From Terriglobia bacterium (GTDB taxonomy: Bacteria > Acidobacteriota > Terriglobia > Bryobacterales > Bryobacteraceae): 64,000 nt of DNA. A program made the position numbers and the translations under genes. Positions 26,886-37,555 of this stretch are shown one piece after another; position 1 is the stretch's first letter; every line of letters begins with the position of its first letter. The stretch spans positions 62,001-126,000 of the forward strand of contig JAIQFS010000011.1 in the NCBI GenBank assembly GCA_020073145.1, written 5' to 3'. The notes under the pieces are model-generated. The model did not search any database. It was given only the letters and a program-made list of their open reading frames with translations, and had not been told where the DNA came from.

Positions 26886-27719
26886 GTGCCACATCCGCCC
26901 AACCGGGTCCGGATCCCCGACCTGATCCGCAAGAAGACGCTCGGCGAGAAGATCGCGATCCTCACCGCCTATGACGCCACCATGGCGCGGCTCCTCGACC
27001 GCGCTGGCATCGACGTCCTGCTGGTCGGAGACTCCCTCGGCACCGTGATCCTCGGCCATGAAACCACCGTTCCGGTGACGCTCGAGGCCATGATTCATCA
27101 CACCCGTGCGGTGGCCCATGGTGCGTCGCGCGCGCTAGTGGTGTCGGACCTGCCGTTTCTGACATACCAGGTCAACGTCGAGGAAACAGTCCGCAACGCC
27201 GGCCGTTTGATCCAGGAAGGGGGCGCGGCTGCCGTGAAGTTGGAGGGCGGCGAGCCCGTGGCCGACCGTGTGCATCGGCTGAGTGAGATCGGGATCGCTG
27301 TCATGGGCCACCTCGGCCTGACCCCGCAGTCCGTCCACCGGCTCGGCGGCTATCGCGTGGTGGGGAAGACTCAGGAGGAGGCGGAGCGGCTGTACCGCGA
27401 CGCGCGCATCCTGGAGCAGGCGGGAGCGTTCTCCGTGGTGCTCGAGTGCGTGCCGCCGGACGTGGCGGCCGCCATTACGGCCGAGCTCAAGATCCCCACC
27501 ATCGGCATCGGCGCAGGCCCCGATTGCGATGGCCAGGTTCTGGTGAGTTACGATGCCTTCGGCCTCTTCGACGAGTTCCAGCCCAGCTTCGTGAAGCGCT
27601 ATGCCAACCTCGCCGAGCAGGTGTCCGAGGCCACCCGCCAATATATTGATGACGTGCGGCAGGGCCGATTCCCCGCCGCCGGGCAAGGCGTGGATGCGGT
27701 CTCCGATAAGGCCCGATGA
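26886..27719 (+). CDS. panB: 3-methyl-2-oxobutanoate hydroxymethyltransferase (ketopantoate)
   Basis: 277 residues. Makes 2-dehydropantoate from 3-methyl-2-oxobutanoate and methylene-tetrahydrofolate, the first step of pantothenate synthesis. Motifs: KIAILTAYDATMARLLDRAG, VGDSLGTVILGHETTVPVTL, MGHLGLTPQSVHRLGGYRV, ECVPP and IGIGAGPDCDGQVLV. I take the GTG at 26886 (AGAGAGAA in front, product starting VPHPPNRVRIPDL). The in-frame ATG at 26826 would add twenty residues not usual in the family. Its stop overlaps the ATG of panC. Confidence 0.94.
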   Translation: MPHPPNRVRIPDLIRKKTLGEKIAILTAYDATMARLLDRAGIDVLLVGDSLGTVILGHETTVPVTLEAMIHHTRAVAHGASRALVVSDLPFLTYQVNVEETVRNAGRLIQEGGAAAVKLEGGEPVADRVHRLSEIGIAVMGHLGLTPQSVHRLGGYRVVGKTQEEAERLYRDARILEQAGAFSVVLECVPPDVAAAITAELKIPTIGIGAGPDCDGQVLVSYDAFGLFDEFQPSFVKRYANLAEQVSEATRQYIDDVRQGRFPAAGQGVDAVSDKAR

Positions 27720-28567
27720 CGTGCGTCCGGACGATCGCCGAGACTCGCTGTCATGTGGCGGAGGCGCGGCGTACGGGCCTCGGTATCGCCCTGGTTCCCA
27801 CCATGGGTGCCCTTCACCCCGGGCACGGGGTGTTGATCGATTGGGCCCGCCGTCCAGCCGATTTCAGGGTGGTCAGCATTTTCGTGAACCCCACTCAGTT
27901 TGACCGTCGGGAAGACTTCGAAGCCTACGCCATCAACCTGAATGCCGACCTGGAGTTTTGCGCCGCGCGCGGGGTCGATCTGGTCTTCGCGCCTTCCGCC
28001 GCCGAAATGTATCCGGTTCCTCTGAGCACGCGAATCGAGGTGACCGGTCTCGCCGATCACCTGTGCGGCCCGTTCCGCCCCGGCCATTTCCAGGCTGTCG
28101 CCACCGTAGTCGCCAAGCTGTTCCAGATCGTGGCGCCCGATCGCGCCTACTTCGGAGAGAAGGACGCCCAGCAACTGGCGGTCATTCAGCGCATGGTGGC
28201 CGACTTGAACATGCCCATCGAAATCGTGCCGGTGCCGACCGTCCGCGAGCCCGATGGCCTGGCGCTGAGTTCCCGCAACGCGCGCCTCACCCCGGAACAG
28301 CGCGCCGCCGCTCCAATCCTTTACCGCTCGCTCGAACGCGCGCTCCAGAGCCTGGCCGCTGGGTCTCGCTCCGCTTCCGAGGTACGCCAAACCGCGCTTG
28401 AGGTTCTCGCAGAGATTCCGCCCCTGCGCGTCGAGTATCTGGAAGTCGTCGACGCCGCCACACTGGCGCCAGTCGAGACGGTGACCGGCCCCGTGCTCAT
28501 TGCCGCTGCTGTCTGGCTGGGCGCCACCCGCCTCATCGACAACGTGGCGGCGGATGTCAGGCCCTAA
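27716..28567 (+). CDS. panC: pantothenate synthetase
   Basis: 283 residues. Joins pantoate and beta-alanine using ATP. Motifs: VPTMGALHPGHGVLI (HxGH adenylate site), FVNPTQF, CGPFRPGHFQAVATVV, YFGEKDAQQLAVIQRMV and LALSSRNARL (the KMSKS-like loop). Length is normal. Start ATGA overlaps the end of panB, so the two steps of the pathway are translationally coupled. panD and panE are not here. Confidence 0.94.
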   Translation: MTCVRTIAETRCHVAEARRTGLGIALVPTMGALHPGHGVLIDWARRPADFRVVSIFVNPTQFDRREDFEAYAINLNADLEFCAARGVDLVFAPSAAEMYPVPLSTRIEVTGLADHLCGPFRPGHFQAVATVVAKLFQIVAPDRAYFGEKDAQQLAVIQRMVADLNMPIEIVPVPTVREPDGLALSSRNARLTPEQRAAAPILYRSLERALQSLAAGSRSASEVRQTALEVLAEIPPLRVEYLEVVDAATLAPVETVTGPVLIAAAVWLGATRLIDNVAADVRP

Positions 28568-28712
28568 CTTCACAAGGTGAATAGTCTGGGCCGCCGGCCC
28601 GAGATTTTGGCGCGCTTCCCACCCGTGATCCGGTGTTCGAAACTCCTTCGTAGTGGACTTGCCGCGGGGCCTGTGCCATACTCATGTGGTAGTCCAACAG
28701 GAGTAGGGGTTG

Positions 28713-29063
28713 ATGGCCGATTCGAAACTCGACCTTCTGCAAGGCACGCTGGACCTGATGGTGCTTCAGACCCTGGAAACCATGGGCCCGCTGCACGGCT
28801 ACGGCATCGCGCGCCGGATTGAGCAGTTGAGCCAGGACCAGGTCCTGCTCAACCAAGGGACAATCTACGCCTCATTGGTGCGTCTGCAGCAGCGCGGATG
28901 GATTTCGGCGGCGTGGGGTGTTTCGGACAACAACCGCAAGGCGAAGTACTACTCCATCACCAAAGCCGGAAAGCGCCAGGGCAAGCAGGAGAGATCCCAC
29001 TGGCTCCGCCTGGCGGCGGTCATGGGGCGAGTCCTTGCCGGCGGAGAGGGCGGACTGCGCTGA
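28713..29063 (+). CDS. PadR family transcriptional regulator
   Basis: 116 residues from ATG 28713; a TTG sits one codon upstream, and AGGAG lies about ten bases before. The winged-helix core is typical: [28 protein letters not shown], then the [18 protein letters not shown] recognition region and [11 protein letters not shown]. PadR members of this small type usually precede ADOP-type ABC permeases in Acidobacteriota and probably repress them in response to a ligand. Two bases separate it from the first permease. Confidence 0.9.
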   Translation: MADSKLDLLQGTLDLMVLQTLETMGPLHGYGIARRIEQLSQDQVLLNQGTIYASLVRLQQRGWISAAWGVSDNNRKAKYYSITKAGKRQGKQERSHWLRLAAVMGRVLAGGEGGLR

Positions 29064-29065
29064 CC

Positions 29066-31878
29066 ATGCTCCGCCGCGCCTGGGCCCGTCTGCTCTCGTT
29101 CTTCCGCAAGCAGCAGCTTGACCGCGATTTCGATCAGGAACTGGCAGCCCACCTCGAGTTGGCCACTCAAGATCATCTGCGCCAGGGGTTGACGTCACCG
29201 GAAGCCCGCCGCCGGGCGCTGATCCAACTGGGCGGAATCGAATCTACCAGGGAGGTCCATCGGGAAGCGCGAGGCCTCGGCTGGCTGGACGATATCCTCC
29301 AGGATCTGCGGTATGCGGTGCGGGTGCTGCGGCGCAGTCCGGGAGTCACCACGGTCGTCGTCCTGTCACTGGCCCTGGGCATCGGCGCGAGTACGGCCAT
29401 CTTCACCCTGATCGATCGACCCTGTTGCGGCCGATCGCCGTGAAGCACCCAGACAGGCTCCGGCTGCTGACTTGGCGCGAACAGTGGGGCGGATGGGTGG
29501 CGCCCAATCTGGGGTATCTTTCTCCGGCCTTCGGCACCATCTACGAGCAGCGCGAAACTCCGGATGGCGGATTGATGCACACGGACTTCACTCCTCGGAT
29601 CTATCGGGAGTTTCTCCGCTACAACACGGTCTTCGAGAGTCTGTTCGGGTTCAAGGAATTAGGCCGCGCCACCGCCGTGGTGGATGGAAACGCCGAGCCA
29701 GTCAATTGTTTCCTGGTTTCCGGAGACTTCTACCACGGAATGGAGCTTTCCACCGTCATCGGCCGCGCGATCCGACCCGAGGATGACGTTTCGACAACCG
29801 CGGGCTCCGTGGCGGTGATCAACTACCAATATTGGACCAGTAGATTCTCGCGCAGCTCTTCGGTCATCGGGAAGACCATCACCCTGAATCAGGTTCCAGT
29901 CACCATCATCGGCGTAAATCCCGAGTATTTTACGGGAATCGAACCGGGCGCGGCCTTTGAGATCTGGGCGCCCCTGCATCTTCCTCCGGCGGTTTATGGA
30001 AATCTCCAGCACGGCCCGGATTTCAAAGCCCAATCGGAACGTTCGTTCCTCGAGGAAGAGAAGGCGTGGGCGCTTCCGATCATGGGGCGCTTGAAGCCCG
30101 GTGTCTCGGACTCACGCGCGCAGAGCGAGTTGGACGCGCTCTTTCAGCCGCAGGTCGATGCCAACCCCGGCCCGCTGAGCAGCTTTTTGAAAGACCCCGC
30201 GAAACGCCCGCGTTTGATTCTGCAATCGGGTGCCCGGGGCGTGGACTATCTGACGGACCGGTATGACCGCATGCTGCTGGCGCTGCTTGCTCTCTCCGCC
30301 TTGGTGCTGTTGATCGCCTGCGCCAACGTGGCCAACTTGCTGTTGGCAAAGTCCGCCGTGCGGCGGCGTGAAATCAGTCTGAGGCTCGCGCTGGGCGCGG
30401 GAAGAGGGCGGATCGCCCGGCAGTTGCTGGCGGAAGGCTTGTTGCTGGCTTCCATCGCCGGCGTGGTGGGCGTGGTTTTGGGATATTGGACTCGTAACGG
30501 GATTCCCGCCTTACTGGCGACCCCCTGGCGGCCAAGCCCGTTCGATACGGCATTCGATCCAAAGGTGCTGCTGGTCTCGGTCGGGATCACCCTGACCACC
30601 GGCTTGCTGTTCAGTCTGGCGCCTATGTGGCAGGCGCGGCGGGTGGAGGTGCATGACGCCTTGAAAGAGGGGACCCGTGGCGCCGCCGGTCTTTCGAAGC
30701 TGCGCATCGGACGGCTCTTGGTGGCGTTGCAGGTCGCCTTGTCCGTGCTGCTGTTGGTGGGCGCTGGAATCTGCGTCAAGACGTTCGTGAATTTGAAGAA
30801 CGTACCGCTCGGCTTCCAGCCCGACGGCTTGTTGCTGTTTAGTCTCGATCCTCCGCGCTTGTGGGACCCGGCGGAGAGTATGGGCGTCTTGCTTACCGGA
30901 CTGCAGAAGAATCTCAGTGCAATACCCGGCGTTCAATCCGCCGCGTTCTCCGCCAGCCGTGCGGGCACCGCGATCGCCGGGCAAAACCAGAAGGGGGATC
31001 GCACCTTCGATGCCTATGTGCGAGTTACGGTTGTCGGAAGCCACTTCTTCCAAACCATGGGAATCCCCATTCTGCAGGGGCGGGCGATTGAGGAACGAGA
31101 CAGCCATCGCAATGCTCTTCAGGCGGTGGTGGTCAACCGGGAGTTCGCTCGCCATTTCTATAGTGACCAGAATCCCCTCGGCCAAACCTTCAAAGACTCC
31201 GGCGATGTGACGTATCAGATCGTCGGAGTGTGTGCCGACTGGCGCTTCGAGCACTTGCGCGACCCCATCCGCTCTGCTTTCTACAGCGCCTGGATCCAGT
31301 CTTCGGGTGTTGGCCGTGTCGATTTTGAACTCAAGATTGCGGGTCCGCTGGCCGGCGTCGTCAGACAAATTCGCCGCGTGGTGCCCTCCGTCGATTCGAA
31401 CCTGGCAATGGCCGATGTGCGTACGGGAGTGCAACAAGCCGACGACGCCCTGGCCCAGGAACGATTGATGGCCTCGCTGGCGGTGGTCTTCGGCGCGCTG
31501 GCCTTGGTCCTCGCGATCATCGGCATCTACGGCGTGATGGCCTACGCGGTCGCGCGGCGGACCAGTGAAATCGGCATCCGCATGGCCTTGGGAGCTCGGC
31601 CCCGCGCCATCGCATGGATGGTCCTGCGCGAGACCCTGTCCGTCGCCGCCGCCGGCGTGGCCGTCGGGGTTGGCTTGGTGTTGAGCGTAAGCCCGATCCT
31701 GGACCACTTTCTCGCGCCCGGCTGGAACAAGAGCTTCACTTACGGAACCAGGCCGAACGATCCCCTGAGCATCGCGATCGCGGCTCTGGTGCTGGCCGGG
31801 GCGGCCTACCTGGCGGCCTATTTTCCGTCTCGACGGGCAGCGAACGGAAATCCGATGTTGGCCCTGAGGCATGAGTAA
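29066..31878 (+). pseudogene. ADOP/MacB-FtsX-type ABC permease interrupted by a one-base frameshift
   Basis: The ATG at 29066 opens a frame reading [22 protein letters not shown] through the ADOP N-terminal domain to [15 protein letters not shown] and a TGA at 29441-29443. The expected continuation, ending ...[19 protein letters not shown], is in another frame from about 29419 and runs open to the stop at 31878. One base seems lost at about 29416-29417 in GATCGATCGACC. The rest (about 820 residues) is intact: periplasmic MacB-like domain, then FtsX membrane domains with LLALSALVLLIACANVANLL, LRLALGAGRGRIARQLLAEG and a final repeat. Either a true lesion or an assembly error; with one inserted base the product would be about 937 residues. 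Confidence 0.85.
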
Positions 31879-34537
31879 CGGGATGACCCGATTTCGCCGG
31901 ACCTGGGCCCGTCTGCTCGCGTTCTTTCGCAAGCAGGAGCTCGACCGCGAATTTGATGAGGAACTGGCAGTCCACATCGAGCTGGCCACCCAAGACGAGC
32001 TGCGCCAGGGAGTCCCGTTGCCGGAAGCCCGCCGCCGCGCTCTCCTCAAGCTGGGCGGCATCGAGCCTTCCAGGGAATTGCATCGCGAATCCCGCGGCAT
32101 CGTTCGGCTGGACGGCATCGTCCAGGATGTCCGTTATGCCACTCGCGCCGCTCGTCGCAGCCCCGGGTTCACGGTTACCGCCATCGCCATGCTTGCCGTC
32201 GGGATCGGCGTCAATGCCACCGTCTTCACCGTGACGAATGCGGTCCTTTTCAAGGGATTCCCGATGGTGGAAGCCAATGATCGCCTCCTGTATATCAGCA
32301 ATGTTGGCGGCACGAATGGCGGCGGTTGCTGCATCTCCTATCCCGATTTCGAGGACATTCGGGATCAGGCGCAGTCGTTCCAGGCGATGGGGATTACCCA
32401 CGGAATCGGGAGGATCCTGGTCGACGAGTCCGGATTTCCGGACAACATCGACGTGACCGAAGTCAGTGCCGATACCTTCCGAGCGGTTGGCCGGAAGCCG
32501 ATTTTCGGGCGGGACTTCGTGGCCGCGGATCAGGCGTCGGGCGCCCAACCGGTGGCCCTCCTGAACTACGGGTTTTGGGGCCGCCGATATGGAAACGAAC
32601 GGAACATCGTCGGCCGGGTAGTCCGGATGAATGGCACACCGACCACCATCATCGGAATCATGCCCGATGGATTCTCGTTCCCGCAAAAGACCGATGTGTG
32701 GGTTCCGCTCGTCGAGACCGCGAGAGTGATGAACCGGGGAAACACCGACACCTGGTTCGCCTTCGGGCGCCTCGCCGATGGCGTCACGTTGCAAAGCGCG
32801 CGCGTGGAAGTGGAATCGATCATCAAACGGCTGGAGACCGAATACCCGGTCACCGACCAGCGCTTCCATCTGACGGTACAGAATTTCGCTCAGTTCTTTA
32901 TCGGCGCCAGCGCCGCCAGGGTCTACGGATCCATGTGGGGCGCGGTGGGCTTTGTGCTCTTGATCGCCTGCGCCAATCTGGCGAATCTGATGCTGGCGCG
33001 GGCCATCGGCCGGGCGCGCGAAATCTCGGCCCGGATCGCACTCGGAGCCGGCCGCTGGCGCATCACCAGGCAACTGCTGATCGAGAGCGTCATGCTATCG
33101 GGGCTTGGCGGCTTTTTCGGCTGGTGGATCGCTCAATGGGGTGTGCAAGCTTACGCTCGCGCGATGATTCATAAATCGTCCTGGCTGATCGTCGACTACG
33201 CCATGGACCGTCGCGTCCTGGGCTATCTCATCGCCATCTCCATCGGAACCGGAATCCTGTTCGGGCTGGTCCCGGCGCTTCGGCTCTCCAAGTTCGATCT
33301 GAATGCCGCGTTGAAGGACGGCGGCCGCGCAGCCACCGGCGGAGCGCGCGGAAAGCATCTCTCCGCCGTTCTCGTGACCGGAGAAATGGCGCTTGCCGTC
33401 GTGCTGCTGGCCGGAGCCGGGGTCATGATCCGTAGTTTTCTGAAAATCCGCGCCGCGGATCTCGGAGTCACCACCGCCAACGTGCTCGCCGGGTCGGTCG
33501 ATCTCCCGCCCGCCCGGTATCCCCGCCCGGAGCAGAGAATTTCCCTCTTCGACCGTCTCGTCACCGGCCTGGATGCGATGCCCGGCGTGGAGTCGGTGGC
33601 CATGGCCGAAGTTCTTCCCTCATGGAACACACGCCGCGTGCCCTACGAGATTGCCGGTGGTCCGGCATACGAGGATAAGAATTTTCGCCGGTCGAAGCTG
33701 CTGGCGCTGAAAGTGAGTCCGGCGTACTTCCGAACCCTGGGCGCGACCGTACTTTCGGGCCGGGACTTCAACGATACGGACTTCGCTTCATCCCCTCCCG
33801 TGGCGATTGTCAATCAGCGTTTTGCGGCCAGCTTCTGGCCGGGAGAGGATGCTCTCGGGAAACGTCTCCGCCTGTTCAACGGAACCGCGCCGCAACCGTG
33901 GAGGACAGTAGTGGGCGTCGTTTCGAACATCATTCAGAATGACCAAACCCGGCAAGAGTTCCAGCCGCTGGTGTATCTGCCCTACCGCCAGGAACCGGGA
34001 GGCGGCATGTGGGTCTTCGTGCGAACTCACGTCCCGCCCGCCAGCCTGGGAACCGCCTTCCGGCACGAAGTGGTCACGCTCGATTCGGACCTGCCTGTCT
34101 ACGGCCCCTTCCCGCTGACGGAACGTCTGGAGCAGTTTTGCGACAACCGGTTCTACGGAACGCTCTTCCTGATCTTTGCCGCGATCGCGCTCCTGCTGGC
34201 ATCGGTGGGCCTCTATACAGTCATCGCGCATTCAGTCTCCCAGCGAGCGCAGGAAATTGGAATTCGGATGGCGCTGGGCGCAACGGCGCCCGATGTACTG
34301 AGACTCGTATTCCGGCAGGCAATATTTCCGCTAGGCGTGGGGTTGACCATCGGGTTGGCCGCGTCTTTGGCCGTCAATCGAGTCCTCAGAGCCGAGCTGA
34401 TCCGCGTTTCGCCAGATGATCCGATCGCGCTGATCGCGTCATCGGTCGTCTTGGTTTTGGCGGCCGTGCTCGGGTGCCTGATCCCGGCGCGCCGCGCCGT
34501 GCGCCTCGATCCGGTGACCGCTCTGCGGCATGAATAG
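31871..34537 (+). CDS. ADOP/MacB-FtsX-type ABC transporter permease
   Basis: 888 residues from ATG 31871; the internal ATG at 31883 matches the N-terminus of its neighbour and is equally possible. The first 90 residues (WARLLAFFRKQELDREFDEELAVHIEL ... VQDVRYATRAARRSPG) repeat those of the broken upstream permease, so the pair arose by duplication. FtsX-type segments: FVLLIACANLANLMLARAIGRAREIS, ARIALGAGRWRITRQLLIES, and the second copy IAHSVSQRAQEIGIRMALGA. The membrane part likely works with a separate LolD-like ATPase or a macrolide/lipid export system; none is encoded here. It overlaps the end of the preceding gene by eight bases and belongs to the PadR unit. Confidence 0.9.
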   Translation: MSNGMTRFRRTWARLLAFFRKQELDREFDEELAVHIELATQDELRQGVPLPEARRRALLKLGGIEPSRELHRESRGIVRLDGIVQDVRYATRAARRSPGFTVTAIAMLAVGIGVNATVFTVTNAVLFKGFPMVEANDRLLYISNVGGTNGGGCCISYPDFEDIRDQAQSFQAMGITHGIGRILVDESGFPDNIDVTEVSADTFRAVGRKPIFGRDFVAADQASGAQPVALLNYGFWGRRYGNERNIVGRVVRMNGTPTTIIGIMPDGFSFPQKTDVWVPLVETARVMNRGNTDTWFAFGRLADGVTLQSARVEVESIIKRLETEYPVTDQRFHLTVQNFAQFFIGASAARVYGSMWGAVGFVLLIACANLANLMLARAIGRAREISARIALGAGRWRITRQLLIESVMLSGLGGFFGWWIAQWGVQAYARAMIHKSSWLIVDYAMDRRVLGYLIAISIGTGILFGLVPALRLSKFDLNAALKDGGRAATGGARGKHLSAVLVTGEMALAVVLLAGAGVMIRSFLKIRAADLGVTTANVLAGSVDLPPARYPRPEQRISLFDRLVTGLDAMPGVESVAMAEVLPSWNTRRVPYEIAGGPAYEDKNFRRSKLLALKVSPAYFRTLGATVLSGRDFNDTDFASSPPVAIVNQRFAASFWPGEDALGKRLRLFNGTAPQPWRTVVGVVSNIIQNDQTRQEFQPLVYLPYRQEPGGGMWVFVRTHVPPASLGTAFRHEVVTLDSDLPVYGPFPLTERLEQFCDNRFYGTLFLIFAAIALLLASVGLYTVIAHSVSQRAQEIGIRMALGATAPDVLRLVFRQAIFPLGVGLTIGLAASLAVNRVLRAELIRVSPDDPIALIASSVVLVLAAVLGCLIPARRAVRLDPVTALRHE

Positions 34538-34731
34538 CAGTCCTTTTTCGGCGGCGAATGGCGGACTCCGCCCGGCTCCCCCTGCCCCTACTTCCCCATG
34601 CTGTGCTGGCCGCCTCCGGTCTCGCAAAACCGCTGTCGCTACCAGCTGATCGTTTGGCCTCCCCCTGTGCTGCTGAATAGAAATGATAGAATTTATCGAC
34701 GTAGAGTAAGATTTCTTCCTCAGGGTAACCG

Positions 34732-36297
34732 ATGACCAAACTAATCGCGATGCTGAGTATTGCCGGAATCGCCGGCGCGCAGGCGCCATCGGCGCCGTCG
34801 GATCCTCACCCCGGAGAGCGGGCTGTGATCGTCGATGTGCTCGTCCGGAACAAGACGGGGCCCGTCTCGGGTTTGACGAAGGATGATTTCACTCTCCAGG
34901 ACAAAGGGAAGCCGCAAACCATCGCAATCTTCGCCCCTACCGAGGCCCGGGACCCCAGCGCCAAACCGTCGCCTCTCTCCCCGCTGGTCGGGAACAACAA
35001 GGTGACGCGTCAGGGCCTGCCGATTCAGGCCGCCACCGTGGTCCTGTACGATCGGCTGAATACTCCGGCCGCAGACCAGGCTTTTGTCCGGAAGCAAGTG
35101 CTGGCCGCCTTGAGTAAGCTCCCGGAAACCGCCACTTTCGCGTTCTACTCGTTGGGACGGTCGCTCGCTGTGGTCCACGACTTCACCGAAGATCCGGCTT
35201 CGCTCATTCATGCCGCGGAGCGCTTGAGCGCGGCGCCCCCGCAACCACCCCCGGCCAACCCCGCCGACCAGACCATGCAAAAAGCCCTGGAGGACGCGCT
35301 GCAGCCGGAGCAGGGTATCGATATGCTGTTCCGCGTAGCCACCACCACTCGCGCTTTTCAGTCCATCACCCGCCATCTGGCCGGGTTGCCAGGACGCAAG
35401 AGCATCGCCTGGATCACCCGTACCTTCCCCCTCACGTTTGGCGCTGACGTCAACCGGCGTGAAGAATTGGTCAAGGAACTCAACGCCTTTACCGAGACGC
35501 TGCTGGATGAGGATGTCGCGCTCTACTCCTTGAACCCCGGGGGTGTCGGCAAAGGCTACAAAGACAACACCACCTCCAACACCGATCAGGCCCAGGTCCA
35601 GGAGGGCCAGTTGTTGACTGGGGCCAATGCGTCGATCGCCCAGGATTCGGGCACGCTCTCGGATAATTCCACCATGGAAGACGTCGCGCACACTACTGGC
35701 GGGCTGGCCTTCTACAACCTCAACGAGATTGCCTCGAAGGTGAACGACGTGATCGCCGATGGCGATCTGACATACAGCCTGGGGTTTTATCCCACCAAGC
35801 TCGACGGCAAGGCTCACGATTTTGGAGTCAAGGTGAAAGCCTCGGGAGCGACCCTGCGATTTCGCAAGAAGTACCTGGCCGCCAAGGAAGACCTGCGGCT
35901 GCAGACGCCCCCGATTCCCCAACTGGCGGCCGATCCGCTCGAAGCCACCGCCATCGCCCTCGTGGCCGCTGCGCAGCCCGACCCAGCCCACCCCGGGTCT
36001 CAGAAGGTCGACGTGTCGGTGAACTTGAACGATCTGACGCTGCAGCACGCCGCGGACCGCTGGACCGGCACTTTTGAAATGGGATTGTCAATCAATGGGA
36101 CGATGGGCGCGACCGGAGCGGTGAAGGTGTACAAACTGAATCTAACCGACGACCAGTTCCATCAGGCTCAGAGATCCGGATTGATCGTCAGCAATACGAT
36201 CGATACCGGGAATCAGCCGGTCTACCTTCGCGCCATTGTCCGCGACAATACCAGCGGCTCTGCGGGAGCAGTGCACGTACCGCTCCCGTCGAAGTAG
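34732..36297 (+). CDS. exported VWFA-related protein of the acidobacterial type
   Basis: 521 residues. Signal peptide MTKLIAMLSIAGIAGAQAPS. Near the N-terminus, ERAVIVDVLVRNKTGPVSGLTKDDFTLQDKGKPQTI is the hallmark opening of the acidobacterial VWFA-related family. A von Willebrand A-like domain follows (ATVVLYDRLNTP, then LPGRKSIAWIT), then a tail with TYSLGFYPTKLDGKAHDFGVKVKASG. The MIDAS motif DxSxS is replaced by YDRLN, as in many members, so metal binding is doubtful. Role unknown; many copies per genome are usual in these bacteria. The 194 bases before it hold no gene. Confidence 0.88.
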   Translation: MTKLIAMLSIAGIAGAQAPSAPSDPHPGERAVIVDVLVRNKTGPVSGLTKDDFTLQDKGKPQTIAIFAPTEARDPSAKPSPLSPLVGNNKVTRQGLPIQAATVVLYDRLNTPAADQAFVRKQVLAALSKLPETATFAFYSLGRSLAVVHDFTEDPASLIHAAERLSAAPPQPPPANPADQTMQKALEDALQPEQGIDMLFRVATTTRAFQSITRHLAGLPGRKSIAWITRTFPLTFGADVNRREELVKELNAFTETLLDEDVALYSLNPGGVGKGYKDNTTSNTDQAQVQEGQLLTGANASIAQDSGTLSDNSTMEDVAHTTGGLAFYNLNEIASKVNDVIADGDLTYSLGFYPTKLDGKAHDFGVKVKASGATLRFRKKYLAAKEDLRLQTPPIPQLAADPLEATAIALVAAAQPDPAHPGSQKVDVSVNLNDLTLQHAADRWTGTFEMGLSINGTMGATGAVKVYKLNLTDDQFHQAQRSGLIVSNTIDTGNQPVYLRAIVRDNTSGSAGAVHVPLPSK

Positions 36298-36359
36298 CCG
36301 GACGGCCTATCGAGGAGAAACTCGCGCCATCGCTGGCGCGGCAGCCGGGGTTGGAGGCC

Positions 36360-37430
36360 CTACTTCCCGCGCCCTTTCGCGCCCTGCGCGATCGTCGGAA
36401 TTCCGATGATCCAGTCCTTGTCGCCTTCCCGGGATACGGTGTAGAGCGTCTTGCTATCCGGCCCGCTGAACGCCACGCTGATGACCCCGCGCGGCGTCGG
36501 GATCAGCCCCAGATACTTGCCGTCCGGCCCAAGCACCTGCACCCCGGCATTGGTAGTCACGTAGAGGCGTCCGGCCGAGTCGAACGTGCTGCCGTCGCCC
36601 CCGCTGCCGCCCTCCAGCTTCCCGAATTCGCGCTGGTTGGTGAGCGAGCCGTCCTTCTCCACGTCGAACTCCGCCACCGTCGCTCCGTTGGTCACGAACA
36701 GATGCTTTTCGTCGGCGCTCAGGACGATTCCGTTGGTCCCCAGTTTCTCGCCGTACTGCGTGATCTTGCCTTTCGCGTCGGTGTAGAACAGGCCGCTCCC
36801 GCCGCCGGTGTTGGTGAAGTACACGCCGCCCTTGCTGTCGGCCGTCAAGTCGTTCATCACCCCGCCCAGGCAATCCAGGGGGTCGTCGTTGTACCGGTTG
36901 GCCAGGGTCTTGCGCTTGGGCGCCAGTTCCTCGATCGATGGGTTGAGCCCCCGGTTCACCAGGAACAGGGCCCCTTTCGCGTTCATCGCCAGCGCGCCGC
37001 CCGTATTCGTTCCGCGATACGCCACTGAGACTTTCCCGTTCCGATCGAGCTTCACGACCTCGCTTTTGTCGTTCTGCGCGATCAACAGCCCGCCATCTTT
37101 GGTGCCGATGATGCCGTCGGCATTGTTGCCGTCCACTTCCCAGATCTCTTTCCATTGCTGCCCAGCGGCGATGACGCCGGGAATCTCCATCACCGTGTAT
37201 GGCCGCGGACCGGCCGCCGCAGGGGCTCGCCCCGCTCCTCGTCTCGGCCCGCCACGCCCGCCTCGCGCCGGCGGCGGCGTCTTGCACGCCTTCAGCACCT
37301 CCGGTTCTCGAGCGTCTTGTCCGGCCTGCACGCCAGGCCCCGACCGCTGTCCGGTCGGAGGCTGAATCTGGCACCAGGCCGCCGCTGCACCGAACGCCAG
37401 CGTGATCGTGAGCATTCCCGTCAATTTCAT
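36360..37430 (-). CDS. exported SMP-30/gluconolactonase-like beta-propeller protein
   Basis: 356 residues. The ATG at 37430 follows a good ribosome site (GGAGGGG) and gives the signal peptide MKLTGMLTITLAFGAAAAWC. A Gly/Arg/Ala-rich linker (about 45-75) precedes a propeller with metal-site-like motifs WEVDGNNADGIIGTKDGGLLIAQND, GGVMNDLTADSKGGVYFTN, GTNGIVLSADEKHLFVTN and GSGGDGSTFDSAGRLYVTT. These match the NDxxxDxxGxxxFT pattern of SMP-30 lactonases. Probable sugar-lactone hydrolase outside the cytoplasm; substrate unknown. Confidence 0.85.
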   Translation of the reverse strand: MKLTGMLTITLAFGAAAAWCQIQPPTGQRSGPGVQAGQDAREPEVLKACKTPPPARGGRGGPRRGAGRAPAAAGPRPYTVMEIPGVIAAGQQWKEIWEVDGNNADGIIGTKDGGLLIAQNDKSEVVKLDRNGKVSVAYRGTNTGGALAMNAKGALFLVNRGLNPSIEELAPKRKTLANRYNDDPLDCLGGVMNDLTADSKGGVYFTNTGGGSGLFYTDAKGKITQYGEKLGTNGIVLSADEKHLFVTNGATVAEFDVEKDGSLTNQREFGKLEGGSGGDGSTFDSAGRLYVTTNAGVQVLGPDGKYLGLIPTPRGVISVAFSGPDSKTLYTVSREGDKDWIIGIPTIAQGAKGRGK

Positions 37431-37539
37431 GAAACCCCTCCAGCTTCCGCGTTCCAGAATATCAAGATCGGGCGTAACGGGGGCCGGCTCCGCCCGCATC
37501 GCCGCTTCCCGCCGCCACGGGCTGGCAGGCCGCCTCCAC

Positions 37540-37555
37540 TTGTTACATTGTTACA
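37540..37555. repeat. perfect 8-bp tandem repeat TTGTTACA x2 in the divergent promoter region
   Basis: TTGTTACA occurs twice without a gap at 37540-37547 and 37548-37555, between the divergent SMP-30-like gene and the exported protein at 37652. A -10-like TATAGT follows at 37583-37588. It could be a binding site for a regulator, or an AT-rich promoter element by chance. Confidence 0.35.
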
